From contig NC_073746.1 of the NCBI RefSeq assembly GCF_029784135.1, positions 91,028,564-91,092,563 on the forward strand: a DNA stretch of 64,000 bases. Direction: 5' to 3'. How positions within the stretch are numbered: the stretch's first letter is position 1; every line of letters starts with the position of its first letter. Source of the DNA: Toxorhynchites rutilus septentrionalis (Eukaryota; Arthropoda; Insecta; Diptera; Culicidae). A program made the position numbers and the translations under genes. Of this stretch, positions 1 to 11,570 are shown piece after piece. Under the pieces are notes generated by a model, which searched no databases, was not told where the DNA came from, and saw only the letters and a list, made by a program, of their open reading frames with translations.

Positions 1-435
1 TGAAAAAATATTTTTTGAAACCCTACACTGAAAAATATCGATTTCAAAAACTAAAGGTCGATTTTCTCAAAATCGTCATCTCAGATTTTGATGAAATGGT
101 AGATAATGATGCCCTACAAATCTTCCATGCGTCGCAACTTGTGCATATTTAAGGCAAAAAAGTTCTTCTAACAAAAACTTTTTAAATATTTTATTGAAAT
201 TAAGTTTATTTCTTTTTTCAGTGCAGAAAGCCAACCCAAAAAAAAATCATAATAATAAAAATGTTGAATAAGTATTTTAGAGGCCTTTATTTCAAATCAA
301 ATGTTATAAAACTTATGACATTTTTTACATTAAATTATTTTTTATTCATCTAATCTTATATTATATCGAATGTTAACTTATATTCTACAAGATACAATAA
401 TCATATCTTTCCTATTTTTCCTTTTTTTCTAACAT
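1..435. other. A/T-rich non-coding stretch
   Basis: No gene is visible. Poly-A/T runs and phrases such as TTCTCAAAATCG and GTTCTTCTAACAA resemble pieces at about 2920-3110 and 11290-11420, so this is probably the edge of an old non-coding repeat. Its identity is unknown. Confidence 0.4.
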
Positions 436-798
436 TTAGAAGATTTTAGGATGATCTACTGAATTTGAAAACCTTTTAGCTGCAATTTTATTTTCATCTA
501 CAGGAATAAAGCAATGAAATTTGTGTGTTCCCGATATTGTTTTCGCGTGATTATATAGTTCATCAAGCTCACTCGCCTTTTTTGTATGCTGTTCTTTGGA
601 TACGTAACAGAAATTCAATTTCGTGATACATTTGTCATTTTGTTTAACTGCACAATCATAAAGCTCTAGTGCTGTTTGGATTGTGTATCCGTAATCTTGG
701 GCAATACTTGCTCTCTTTGCCATTTGTTTTAGAGCCCCTCCTATTGCATCACAGGGTCCTTTCCCGTGGGAGGTGGCATAGAAATGCCATTCTGCTTC
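436..798 (-). pseudogene. Transposase-like protein, C-terminal part (split by ITmD37E)
   Basis: Reading right to left, the frame is open for about 120 residues and contains AEWHFYATSHGKGPCD followed by IGGALKQMAKRAS. I know this WxFxATSHGKGPCDxxGG pattern from RNase-H-fold proteins of DNA-transposon origin, but I cannot name the superfamily. The frame stops at 436. Its upstream half is not adjacent: the ITmD37E copy at 801-2098 sits inside the gene, and the same protein resumes beyond 2100 with a SNGAAAHYKNKK motif that normally lies just before AEWHF. The gene was therefore cut by a TA-directed insertion. The part beyond the insertion also carries a frameshift, so the gene is dead. What is seen is the motif and the interruption; the family assignment is from memory of related proteins. 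Confidence 0.6.
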
Positions 799-800
799 TA

Positions 801-848
801 AAGGGTGTGTCACATCGAATTGCATCACGGAAAAAGCGCTGTAGAAAT
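801..848 (+). repeat. Left terminal inverted repeat of ITmD37E copy 1
   Basis: Inverted match to 2051-2098, differing at a few sites (for example CGAATTG against CAAATTG). Transposase would bind here. Confidence 0.9.
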
Positions 849-952
849 TTAATTTTTAGGAATTATATCTTCAGCTTTCGCTTATAATCAGATAAGAGTG
901 TATAAATCACGTTGGCTATGCTTTACTGTCAATTTTTCGTAAATTTGGAAAA

Positions 953-1969
953 ATGTCGTCGAACGAAAAAGAGCGTCGTGAATTAATCCTGCGCACTCAT
1001 TTCTAGAATCCGGAGTTGTCACATCGGGACATCGGTAAGATGCTGGGAATCGTCCAATCCACGGTCAGCAGAGTACTAAAACGATACTTCGAGAACCTAA
1101 CCATCGACCGGAAGGTGAAGAACGGCAAAAATGGATGCTCCGTCAGTGAAAAAGATCACAAGCGCGTAGTTAAGCAGTTTAGACGTGATCCGAGAAGTTC
1201 GGTCCGGGATGTCGCCAATAAGCTGAATTTGTCAAGTTCATTCGTTCAGCGGACCAAGCAGCGGGAGGGCCTGCGTACATACAAGGTTTAGAAGGCTCCT
1301 AACCGCGACGAAAGGCAAAACATGGTGGGGAAGACGCGAGCCCGGAAGCTGTACACCGAAATGCTGACGAAGCCGCATTGCCTGGTAATGGACGACGAAA
1401 CCTACGTCAAAGCGGACTTTCGTCAGCTGCCGGGCCTGTTGTTCTTCTACGCAGAGGACAAATTCAGCGTTCCGGAGGAGATTCGCAAGCAGAAACTATC
1501 CAAGTTTGCCAAAAAGTACATGGTGTGGCAAGCGATCTGCTCTTGCGGAAAGCGGAGCGCCCCCTTCGTGATGACCGTCACGGTAAACGGGCAGGTTTAC
1601 CTTAAGGAGTGCCTACAGAAGCGCTTACTACCACTATTGAAGCAGCACGAGGGCCCGACCATCTTCTGGCCGGATCTCGCTTCGTGCCACTATTCAAAGA
1701 ACGTGTTGGAGTGGTATTAAGCCAACGGGGTCACCTTCGTGCCAAAGGAAATGAACCCGCCCAACGCGCCGGAGCTTCGCTCAATAGAGAAATAGTGGGC
1801 GATTATGAAGCAGGCCCTCCGGAAGAACCCAAAAGTTGTCAAATCGGAGGCGGACTTCAAGAGAAAATTGATTTCTGTTCAAAAAAAACTAAAACCTGAC
1901 GTTGTACAGAACCTTATGGACGGGGTAAAGAGGAAGGTGCGAGCATACGGGCTTGGGCTCGAAGTATGA
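953..1969 (+). pseudogene. ITmD37E transposase pseudogene (DD37E)
   Basis: The frame from ATG 953 to TGA 1967-1969 spans 338 codons, the usual length for this family. The N-terminal ~110 residues form a paired-like helix-turn-helix region with SHRDIGKMLGIVQSTVSRV. The catalytic triad is readable: D in LVMDDETYVKAD, D in IFWPDLASCHY, and E in the RSIEK segment. Thirty-seven residues separate the second D from the E, which defines DD37E. Four in-frame stops kill it: TAG 1004-1006 (from a GAG, as the sister copy shows), TAG 1289-1291, TAA 1718-1720, and a TAG where TGG-preceding tyrosine is expected near 1794. There are no frameshifts, so the decay is by point mutation only. The element's ends are intact and could still be recognised by transposase supplied elsewhere. 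Confidence 0.92.
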
Positions 1970-2050
1970 ATAAAAAGAAAATGCCAAAAGTTGTTTAATA
2001 GTTTTTATTTTACTGTCTAAAATTTTCAAAAGGATCGGTCTACTGAGCGA

Positions 2051-2098
2051 ATTTCTACAGCGTTTTTTCCGTGATGCAATTTGATGTGACACACCCTT
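2051..2098 (-). repeat. Right terminal inverted repeat of ITmD37E copy 1
   Basis: Reverse complement of the left repeat at 801-848, ending next to TA 2099-2100. Confidence 0.9.
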
Positions 2099-2100
2099 TA

Positions 2101-2665
2101 GTCCGTAAACTTTTTTGAAATTACACAGACTGGCGAAATTTTTTTGTTTTTGTAGTGGGCTGCTGCTCCATTGGACATGAAAGTTATTTTTGTAAAATCG
2201 ATTATTTTTCTGACAAATTCTATCAATTTTTCTATAAACAACTGCACTTCAACAGCGTCGTGTGTTAAAACTTCTGAAATAACTAGAAAGCTGATGTTTT
2301 CTAGTTTACCATCTTTTTTGTTGTATATTTCAAATGGGTGAATAGTTGCTTGCGAGTTTTTCCAGTGAATTATGAATGAATAATTCTCTTAATTCTTTTT
2401 TATTTCGCAAAAAAGCAGACTGCTGTTTGTAAATAGAGTCATGCTCTATGAGTTTGTCTACTTTATCAATGAAATACGTCACAAATTCATCGGTTGGTTT
2501 TAAAATCGTTTCCAAATTACAACGGCCTGTGGTCAGTCATCGTTGAAAAACGATTTCTTCTTTTCCGGTTTCCTGTAATAAAAGAGTTGTTTCTTCGTGA
2601 ATTGATGTTTTGAAACACAATCCTTACAAGCACGAAGATGGCAATCTGTCTTCCGTTTGGAACAC
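2101..2665 (-). pseudogene. Transposase-like protein, upstream part (other side of ITmD37E)
   Basis: Read on the minus strand, this continues the gene whose end lies at 436-798. Next to the insertion it encodes SNGAAAHYKNKK. Before that come KDGKLENISFLVISE and, in another frame, a 61-residue open segment (2330-2515) with DEFVTYFIDKVDKLIEHDS and FLRNKKELREL. A single-base frameshift near 2335 separates the two frames. Further upstream, about 2540-2660, a lysine-rich piece with spaced cysteines (DCHLRACKDC) may be a metal-binding segment, with a stop in between. I cannot name the superfamily. Together the halves give at least 280 residues of a degenerate transposon-derived protein. Confidence 0.5.
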
Positions 2666-3355
2666 TACATTCGCTACCGGTCATGACTGGTAATTTTTAA
2701 ACAGCCATTCTATTCATCCTTTGATAGATACTCAAATCTACAACAACTGTTCGATACCTGACCGACCGATCAAGAGATTTTTGTTGTTGCTCTTTGAATT
2801 GAAACATATTGTATTTGACTACAAAATTAAGCTGAAAACTATACCTTAGCACCCAAGGGCCACCATAAATCCATTTCTACCTGTTATTGATGTTTTCTGA
2901 ACCTGTTATTGGTTGAAGCTTTCATTAAAAAATAGCAAACAATTTTTTAGAAACAAAAATATTTTGAAGATTAAAATTCGATCTTCTCAAAACATTTTTT
3001 TTTCAAATTTCGAACGAAAATTAAATGAATGGTCCATACAACTACCAACAAGTCTCCCATGGAAGAAAGGCACTGTTACTTTTGGTATTTTTTTTGAAAA
3101 TTAAAAAAAATTAACTCTTAAAACGAAAAGTAGTTCCGTTATATTTTTGAAAACATAGCACTTCAATTGACACGAACATTTTTTTGAGAGCATACCAGAT
3201 TATATCTGATTTTACGAGAGCACACTTATTTAATTGTGGGCCATTCGTTATTTAATTGAAATACATAATTGAAGTTCCGATTTCGATTCCGATTCAGAAT
3301 CTAGATTACTTATCCCATTCACTTTTGGCAAGATAACTACCTACATCCGGGAAAA
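2666..3355. other. Unassigned non-coding stretch
   Basis: No gene is seen. A segment around 3020-3110 (GGTCCATACAACTACC, AACAAGTCTCCCATGGAAG) resembles 11310-11400, so it belongs to an unnamed A/T-rich interspersed repeat. Confidence 0.4.
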
Positions 3356-3359
3356 TAAT

Positions 3360-3960
3360 TGGGGTTCGAAGAGACAGACGATGGTTCCTCATGAAGCTAA
3401 AATCTCAATCTCTTCCTTCCAGTTTTGCAACTTGGTTGAATTCATGCCGGAGGTTGTTGGCTTCCGCAAAATCAAACGCCAGACGACGTAAATCTCTGAG
3501 GGTCATACCATAGAAAGCTTTGTCCAGTGCTCTGGAGTGGGCCGCCAGATCCTCAGACTGCTCACTCATAAATACTTGTCTGAACCCTAGCAGAAGTAGA
3601 AATATCAATGAAGATTCAAATCACTCACTTCCTCAGAGCTGGTTCAGAAATACCGAGGTCTGCCGCAATCCGATGCTTCAAGACTCCCTCCCGAAGCCTC
3701 TGTCGGGCCATTTGAGCATTTCTGGGGTGCATTTCTTCTCGTGGGTCCCGTCGAAAATTTGGTTGAACACATTTTATATTTTTTTTTTCAGAGCAAAACT
3801 CTGGTGTGAACTTTTGCCCCACAGTCACTGCGCACCTTTGCCCCACAAGCAATTGTTGAACTAACCGAACTTTTAAAAAAAGCTCTTGAACTTTTTCACA
3901 AAAACGAATACGCACTCTACTATAGAATGAAGGTTTCCTTGACAGTTTAGAACTATCCAC
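3360..3960 (-). pseudogene. pogo/Tigger-like transposase N-terminal remnant
   Basis: Two open segments on the minus strand join into a pogo-type DNA-binding region. The first (ends near 3629) has a helix-turn-helix with ARQRLREGVLKHRIAADLGI. The second (starting about 3579) has the CENP-B-like helix with KAFYGMTLRDLRRLAFDFAE and NNLRHEFN, then FSFMRNHRLSLRTP. Between them lies a probable 49-nt intron (3628 down to 3580, GTGAGT...TTCAG) that keeps the frame open. A TGA at 3407-3405 stands where pogo-family proteins usually have tryptophan (GRD-W-xFSFMRNH). The catalytic DDE half is absent. It could be a domesticated-gene fragment rather than a transposon, but the stop and truncation favour a dead copy. 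Confidence 0.68.
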
Positions 3961-4108
3961 TTATTTTAGGTAATCTCCAAAACTGAAAAAAATGGATCAA
4001 AACATCGCAAAACTCTTCTTACCTCATAACTTTTTGCCACTCTTATGAAATGTATCTTGTTTTATATGTTTGAGCTGCTGGTGTAATAATGTATCAAACG
4101 AATACACT
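3961..4108. other. Short spacer before the LINE 3' end
   Basis: No gene is seen. The right side, TGTATTCG next to a run of T, is the target flank of the LINE whose poly-A tail begins here. Confidence 0.4.
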
Positions 4109-5165
4109 GTTTTTTTTCCAAAAACGTTTATTAATCAGACTCAATTACTTATTATCTAACGTTTACAGAGTCAAATTTCACCTTAAAATATAACTTATTT
4201 TCTATATTATTAAGACTAACAATTTAATAATAACTGAATCCAACACTAGATTAATTGGACAGGATTAGGATTTAGGACTAGGATGGAGCGAGTGGGGTAG
4301 TTTGGTTTGATGAGGAGGGAAGGGATCAAACAGAGATATCATTTCTTTTGATAAATTGGTAAAGAGAAAGCATAAGGTTGAGGTCGCGACTAGCTAAGAT
4401 GTCTCTAACCGGTAAGTCAGATTGCCTTCCTAGTGCCCTGAGTGAATCCGATAGGTGAGCCCTGGCATTATGAAAGTTTCTACAGGACCAGACCACATGC
4501 TCGATGTCATGATAACCATCACCGCAAACGCAAAAATTACTATCAACGATCCCGATGCGATACAGATGCGCATCTAACAAGTAATGATTAGACATGAAGC
4601 GTCACGCGAATGAAGTCCCGACCTACATTCAATCCGTTGAACCATGCGTTTGTCGATACCTTGAGAATAATTGAATGTAACCAGCGACCCATATTATCTT
4701 CACTTCAATTGTGTTGCCAATTGCAGAGTACATAACTACGAGGAGTACAAAAAAAATCATGATAGGTTATTGGTCGCTCAAAAATGGTGCCTTCCAAATC
4801 CCCGAGCTCAGCTAACGAGTCCGCTTTCTCATTACCTGTAATGGAGCAATGGGCTGGGACCCAGGCTAATGTAATCCTATAAGATTTTTCCACTAGTCTA
4901 CCTAAGAGCTGTCTTATTCTCATAAGAAAATACATGAGGCTCTTATAGATTTTATCGAACGGATAGCTTCTATTTAGCTGAGGCTATCTGAAAAGATAAA
5001 ATAGTGATCAATCGACAAGGATTCAATTTTCTCCAAAGCGCGAAATATTGCGGCAATTTCCGCAACGTACACCGAGCAGGGATTTCTCAACCTATAATAG
5101 GCACTGAAGTTTTCGTTAAATATGCCAAAACCAGTGGAGCCATGAATGCATGATCCATTCAGATT
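4109..5165 (-). mobile_element. 5'-truncated non-LTR retrotransposon with RNase H (I-like)
   Basis: The element reads right to left. It keeps the RNase H domain, the cysteine/histidine-rich C-terminus and an A-rich 3' UTR ending in AATAAACG and a poly-A run at about 4109-4120. The left end in reading order (near 5165) is an abrupt 5' truncation, as expected for target-primed reverse transcription. A related copy lies at 13874-14541. RNase H domains in non-LTR elements are typical of the I clade and relatives; the exact clade is inferred. Confidence 0.75.
4326..5160 (-). pseudogene. RNase H and C-terminal domain of a LINE ORF2, decayed
   Basis: The RNase H signature residues can be followed on the minus strand: NGSCIHGSTGFGIF (first acidic site, with N in place of D before GS), AEIAAIFRALE, FSDSLS, and GNEKADSLA after LAWVPAHCS. 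Beyond this comes a CVCGDGYHDIEHVVWSC cysteine/histidine motif, then DLPVRDILASRDL and the stop at 4326. The frame is broken by a TAG directly after FSDSLS, by a stop after CNWQHN, and by a shift between about 4595 and 4705. The copy at 13874-14541 is open through the same region and serves as a guide to the original reading. Confidence 0.78.
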
Positions 5166-5169
5166 CTAT

Positions 5170-5982
5170 CAGAACTTACTTCGTCAAATTTCGAAGAAAA
5201 CATCCGTGGGATAAACACAAAACGTATATGTTCTGGAATATCGCGAAATACACTGTTGTCGAAATTATATGCGCACCTTTGCCCAGCACGACTCTACAGC
5301 CCTTATAGTGAGCCATATAGGGATTCAAAATAGATGATAGCTGATCATATTTGATGAGAAAAATCCTTCTACGCATACGTTCAAATCTCAACAATAACAG
5401 AGTTGCAGAACTTTTTTTTTTTGTTTCGGACTCTGTTGCCTTAAACTGGCTCTACATTAAAAAATACGTTGCGTAAGTCAATTCTGCTGCCTTCATTTGA
5501 AAAAATGAGAAAATTTAGTACAAGATATTGCAGTGTAAAATGTTAATTAGTGGATTTAAATAACTGTTTTGGAAGTGAAAATTTCAAAGTTAGTAATTTT
5601 TAATGTGGGATTATCAATTTTATACCAAAAATTGTTATTGAACTTGATTGTTTCTATCAATAAAATTAAAGTTCTCAAACTACTCTACAATTCGTTCTTT
5701 GACACCTAACTTCTATCTTTCTTAATTTCGCTGCAATATCGATGTAAACAATTCCTGGTGAAAATCCAAGTAAAATCTTCAAAAATCACGAATTTACCCA
5801 ACTGTACATATAATAGCCACTTAAATTCCACATTAACGTTCAAAGGTTACATTTTTTCCTAAAACAAGTCATATTTGAAATGTAAAAAAATATTTTTTTT
5901 TCAAACTGTATATAACCGAGTCCAAAATTGTATATAATCGAATCACATATAATCGACTCTGTATATAATCAAGTCCAACCTG
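5170..5982 (+). mobile_element. Non-coding pogo-like TIR element, right-hand part
   Basis: This resembles the interior and right end of the complete element at 31114-32122. Shared stretches include TTTGATGAGAAAAATCC, ACTCTGTTGCCTTAAACTGG and the closing series of TATATAATCGA motifs, ending TCCAACCTG followed by TA (5983-5984). The left end is missing or displaced, perhaps by the adjoining LINE. It codes for nothing recognisable. Confidence 0.7.
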
Positions 5983-5984
5983 TA

Positions 5985-7000
5985 CTTAAATTGTTGATGA
6001 TTTTTTTTTAAATAATATTTCTCTATACACCATAATAAGATGCACTTTCAGTATTTTTTTCAAATTTTCACCCCGAAGCTATCGAGAATGGCGTGAAAAA
6101 CATTGAAATGTATGTTTTTTACTATAATTTTTTGTTGAACCTCATAGAGGTTCAAAAAAATAGTAAAAATTTTGTAAATACAATATTTTGCATAGAGCGG
6201 GTGATTTGGTTTGGGGGCTTTTTGCTTCCTCACCCAACCAGGTCCTCTCTCTAACATTATTTTCAGTAAAATCTTGCATAAAGATATCTGATCATTTTTT
6301 TACAATTGACTCCGAATTTGTAGCAAAATGATTCTTTCTAGGCGTTCGTTGTAATTATGGCTAGAAAAATCCACACAAAGTTGTTTGGACGTCACGGAGC
6401 TGCGATTGTAGTCCTTTGGACTGGATGTCGTTTAATAACGATTCTATTCGAGCAATCCAGCGATCGATGCCGGATGAGTTATTCCTGCATCCTAGATTGG
6501 AACGGTCCAAAATTTATTTGAAAGAATGACTTTTATTCAGAGGATTTGCACTTTCCAATAAAACAACAATCGTTGAAAAATATTGAACAGCGCTGCCTTA
6601 AAACGCCTTTTTTAAATGTGAAATTAGTAATCGAACAGCGACAGTTTGCAATTTTTTTGAATTTGGAGTGAAGCCAATCATATGCCTTGAATGGAAATGT
6701 TCTGCTATCTCTCGATTCTGAAAACGATAACCGATAGTATACGAATTTGAAATTGAGCTCAATTGGGTTATGAGCATCAGAGCATTCCATTAAGAAATGT
6801 TATCGTTATCTCAATCCATATTGTAACTTGTATCATTAGGGCTAGGATTCAGTCTGTCGATATTCATAAATTAATTTCGAATCGAAACAAAGAAAATTAA
6901 ATCAAAAGTGATGTTTTGAAACTGTCTGAATCATGTAATCATTCAAAAAGAAATCATTTGTAGAAATAAACACACTTTTAATAAACCATTGATGCACGCC
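5985..7000. other. Unassigned non-coding stretch
   Basis: No gene or recognised repeat is seen. It is A/T rich with scattered poly-T runs. Confidence 0.35.
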
Positions 7001-9000
7001 GTAATGATCACCTAATTTCGAATCGATTCCCGTGGTCTGTGCATGCTTCGATAAACGACTCAGCAGCGAATGCTGTTTGTCGTAGCTGTTAGGATAGTTA
7101 TGAATGGGTGCAACAGTTTCAATATCTTACCGCTTAGATGTGAACGTTGCATCCCGAGTGCAATATTAATCCACTTCTTTTACGTAACTCACGTCACGAG
7201 TGTTGGATGGTGTCATTTACACTCTCGTTCACATTGTAGCTGTTACTGCTGAGAGGGTCTTCGGAGCACAATCAGTTATGAATGGCACTCTGCATGAATT
7301 GAGTTGCTCCTTAATGGGATTACTCCAGATGTGAGGGGACCTCGAACGGCGCCCCCTTCCTTCGACTTATTTGCATATTCGAAAGCTCAATAACTGCCAG
7401 CTGTTACGCTGTCTTACTATCTTACAAAAACACAGTCAGTGACTGGTAGTTACTCGGTTGAAATATCATCGGTTATCGAGTGTTTACAGCAGCAGGATTC
7501 AATCACACCTACCGCACATATATTGTACTTGAAATGGTATTAATGTAGAAGATAGGAGCCTGCTTGGGTGTACTATTAGAGTGACGAATGTTTGCTTAAT
7601 TTGTATGACATTACTGGAAAGACGACTTGTGGTTCTCCAGACAACGACGACTCTGATCAGATTGAACTCATATTGCGAAAAGCAATATAATTTCAACAAA
7701 TTCCAATTCCATTAGAATATTTGAAATTTGTGATATAATCAAGTTAATTGAATTTTTGTGTCTCTGTAACTTACTCCCAATCAAGAACCTTGTTTCTGCT
7801 GGAGCTTGCAGCAATCGAACGAGCAAACGAGACCTCTGTATTTGCCCTAGCACAAATTTGGCAAAATTGATTATTGATTCTTGATGCAGCCATATTTATT
7901 GCTTTATCATTTCTTGCAGACGCACCCGCACCAATAAATTACTCTTTTTCACCCGAATACATCTACATGAAAACAAAATCGTATTAAAGGAAAAAAAATC
8001 GTCTTTCGTCGACAAAAAAAGTTTCCCATCTTTTTGGTAACGAAAAAGCCCTCTGGCGCACAGTTGGATAACGACGAACGAACATCCCTCCGACATACGC
8101 AGTTTCGCGTCTGCCGTCGTTTAAGGATACGCAGTAAAACTCGTCTGACGATGGCGATCAAGCCGGCGATAAAATGGCTTCGAAAAGATAAAAATATTCA
8201 AATGGCTTCGCAGCAGAACCACCACCAGTGAGTGCACAATGTTGTTTGCACAAAGAATAATATTTCCATTTGTCTTGCTTGCTGCTCTGCTGTCTGGAGG
8301 CGCCCTTGGGATGGACACTTAGTTGATCGAAATGGCGTGTGAATCCTTGTGTGTGCGGGGGGCTGGAAACAACGACGATGGAAGGCTGATCTCGCACAGA
8401 ACGATGCAGCAGCATATAGAGAGCTGTTGGAAATATATTATACGGAGCCATTTCTGTAGATTAAATTCACATCAAATGACGCACCAGTCGAAGTGTGCTG
8501 CTGCACTTCAGAGGTCGACCATCTAAGTGAATTGGATAATGCAATCATTTCAAATTAATAAATCTGAAACGGTGGATAAACAACAAAGGCACTTGTATTC
8601 TGAGTACGTAGTTTTGCTCTCTATTGCTTGGTGGAGTAAGTTGGTAAGACAATGTTCTTATTGTCTTTCCGGGTTTACACAGTTTCATCCATAATAGCCG
8701 TCGTTTGAAGATACACTGAATTGCACTGGAGAGTGGCAATCCAATCTAATTGCGTTGTATGCAAATCCAAATACAGTACAAGAAATTCCTTTAGGTGTAT
8801 ATACGTCTTCAGATCCCACATATAGCCCATTGAACTGCTATTAGCAAAATTGTATTGCATTCGAAAAAAGGGCTTCATGTTGCTTCGAGGCGTTCTGTTT
8901 CGATTCTCAACAGTTAAATAATTTTGAGAAACATATTTCAGGTAAAAATTCCTACAAGTTTGATTGTAGTCAAAAAGTGATATTAACATAAAGTATTATA
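7001..9000. other. Non-repetitive upstream sequence
   Basis: Base composition is more balanced than in the surroundings, notably 8040-8520, and I see no transposon ends or copies elsewhere in the window. Short open frames occur on both strands but none has recognisable domains. It may hold regulatory DNA or a 5' non-coding exon; that is a guess. Confidence 0.3.
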
Positions 9001-9337
9001 AAATGAATATTGCGCATGTATAGCATTTATCAGAATAGTTTTATGACACGAATGCCACGCACTTTAGTGGTAAAGTGTCACAAATAAATAAATAAATATA
9101 AGAACAGTTTCATAAACTCCATTTGGTGTGTAGTTATTAGGATTACCCAACATTCGGATCGAATTTTACTAATTATACGAGCAGACTAATTCCTAGGATG
9201 TTTCGCTCGTATAATCATGATGTGAAATGCTGGAAGAAGACATTTTCACAGAGGGCAAATATTTCTTAGGTTCATTTTCTTCTGATTTTTATTTCAGATG
9301 GTTAACGCGTGATTCGAAACATGTTTAAAAGTGAAAA

Positions 9338-9556
9338 ATGCTCTGTTTGTATTATCATTTCATCATGGAAAGAAAAATACTCACGCCCAAGGAACGCTTG
9401 AAAATCATAGATTTTTTTAATCGAAATTCGTACTCTGTGGATAATTTGATTTACAATCCGGACAAAATCGACTTTTCCGTTGCTACATATTCTACACAAT
9501 GTAATACAAATGCACAAACAAATATTTTTCGTTCGAAAATGTTTGAACAATTTTGA
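9338..9556 (+). pseudogene. Possible Tc1/mariner-like transposase N-terminus
   Basis: A short frame opens with MERKILTPKERLKIIDFF, which resembles the first helix of Tc1/mariner-related transposases common in insects (ERLKIIxxF). The likeness fades after about 25 residues and the frame ends at 9556 with no helix-turn-helix or DDE motif. The opposite strand is also open, so chance cannot be excluded. Confidence 0.3.
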
Positions 9557-9779
9557 AAAAACATGTAGAATTTTAGGATAACGTCCTATTACTTAACATT
9601 TTCTAATAGATGAATATAAGAAACAATTGAAAGGCTTGAGTTTAGTAATGAAATAAAAATAATATTGGTTCTCAGAAATGTTACTTATCAAATTCTAAAT
9701 CAAATTATTCATCGCACTGACGATTTTCTCATACCGTTTAACTGGACAGATTATTCCATTGAAAATGTGCATGGCTATG

Positions 9780-9945
9780 CTTTTAGGCCAAAAACAACAA
9801 AAATGCCGACTCGAATCGTGTCACTTAAGCGGCTTGGGCCCACCTCGATTCCTTATCTTTGTTAGACGAAGACTTCGCCCCCATTAAATTGACCTTAGAA
9901 TAAATTTCATTACGAAAAAATAATCCGTTTTGACAGGAAATTGTA
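9780..9945 (-). repeat. Interspersed repeat shared with 33110-33275
   Basis: In reverse complement this reads TTCGTAATGAAATTTATTCT, then GACGAAGTC-like sequence, then GGAATCGAGGTG...AAGCCGC. The same order occurs at 33141-33240 on the + strand. Both copies are imperfect. The family is unknown. Confidence 0.6.
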
Positions 9946-11050
9946 ACACTTTCGTCGCTGATGCTTCTGGTGTAGCACGTATCCTCGTTATTATGCTATG
10001 TTATTTTTTATTATGGTATTTTGAATTTTAGAGGCTTAAAAAGTCCAACTTGGAATGTTTTAATTAGAGGCGAAGAAAATTCCGAACCTCTTGAAACAAC
10101 AAAAACAGCAGTTTAAACTAAACTCTCGGCCTTCAGGAACCTGTGATATGAGTGATCCACATCAGTAGAAAATCAAGCACATATGCATAACTCATTGCAT
10201 AGCCCCGTATCCGTACTATATGAGCACCTGGGAGTGCACAGATGGCTTGTGTCAATCGACCAATCAGAACGTGGGATTTTCGTTTAGAATTATGCGTGAG
10301 ATATTTCATTTGTTCGATAGTTAGTTTCATGAGATATATACTTTTCTTCATTGTTATAAACTGTTATTGAGTGTCCAAATCGATTGATGCAAAAATCTCA
10401 GGAATCTCAGAATATGACTGACCAATAGGCTTTCAAAATTGGATAACTTTCGCCATGCGGCCATGCGGTGGTTTTTTAAAATGTAGAGCTCATTCCCTAT
10501 GAATTTTGTTTGTCGTTAATAGAATAATGATTTGTGTCCTCTGGGTGCTTTAAGAACAGCTGCTACTATCACCTTTTTATTTTGATCCAGAACACGTATC
10601 ATAAACTCCGGTAGATTAATGTCAAAGGAAACCGAATCTAGCAAATAAGGAGGGATTATGCGACAATTCCTTCTTATCCGTCAATTTTGTTATCGCTAAA
10701 TTGTTTTTTATCAAATTCGTTACTTCTATGGTTCACTACTCAATGATCACAAAGGCACTGCTTATTTAGTTTAAAACTAAAGGTGTTTGCGAATGCTTTG
10801 TCATGATCAGTGTTGTCACATATTCATCTGTACTGTAATGGTTGCTGTACTTTAACTGTAATCATCAAGGTACATATGATTACAGTTCTTACTTAAAATT
10901 GGTACCATCGAAATATTCGTAGCGCAGATCTGTTGTATTAGCATAGACAACATTACTCAAGTCCCGAATAATCCATTTGTCGAATTTCATGCCAACTCTA
11001 CTGGCCGTTGGCAGCACCATCTCAGATATCGGTGAAACGTTGTGGGCTTA
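9946..11050. other. Unassigned non-coding stretch
   Basis: No gene, transposon end or tandem structure is recognised. Confidence 0.35.
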
Positions 11051-11059
11051 AACACATGG

Positions 11060-11570
11060 GTCTTTCAAGCAATTTTGCGTACGCGAAATTTTTTTTTAAA
11101 AATAGCTTGATTTTTGAGAAGGGCCAAATTTTTTTTTACAAAAATTTATAACTCAAAAACTGTAATACCCAATAAAACATTTTGGTCGAAAGATAAAATA
11201 TAGTAAATTGTTGAAATTTTCATAAAAAATACCAAAATATTTTTTGAATACAAAATCGTTGTTTTAAAAATTAGAATTAATTTTTCTTTAAAACGTATTT
11301 TTTTAATTTCTCAGAAATTATTTGAATGGGCAGTACATTTTTCAACAAGTCGTCCATACATCGGAAGATGGCCACTTTTACAGGGAAAAAGTTTTTCTAA
11401 CAACAACTTTTTCATGTTTTCTTTGAAAAAATTACAACTAATCTTCATTTTGTTCAAAGTCAAGATAACGATACAGTGTATTCGATAAAGTTTTAGATCT
11501 CATTTAAGTATGAACTCTCATCGAAGACATAAACTTTCTATCTTGTATAGTTTCTGGAATATAATGCATT
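11060..11570. repeat. A/T-rich interspersed repeat
   Basis: The end of this stretch (CATGTTTTCTTTGAAAAA, TTTGTTCAAAGTCAAGATA, CGATA-AGTGTATTCG, AACTTTCTAT) matches 43200-43335 in the same order. There the match stops exactly where a pogo-like element starts at TA 43344-43345. Confidence 0.55.

Larger units (their letters stand above)
801..2098 (+). mobile_element. ITmD37E-type Tc1/mariner transposon, full length
   Basis: The element is flanked by TA on both sides (799-800 and 2099-2100). It has near-perfect terminal inverted repeats of about 48 bp, beginning AAGGGTGTGTCACATC at the left and ending GATGTGACACACCCTT at the right. The single internal gene runs left to right. A second, internally deleted copy lies at 36641-37538 with almost identical sequence, which implies recent amplification. 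It is inserted in a transposase-like gene that reads on the other strand. Confidence 0.93.

Noticed and set aside
8034..8530. Possible coding exon in a balanced-composition block
   Set aside because: Several short frames on both strands, no splice-site pair that joins them and no domain.
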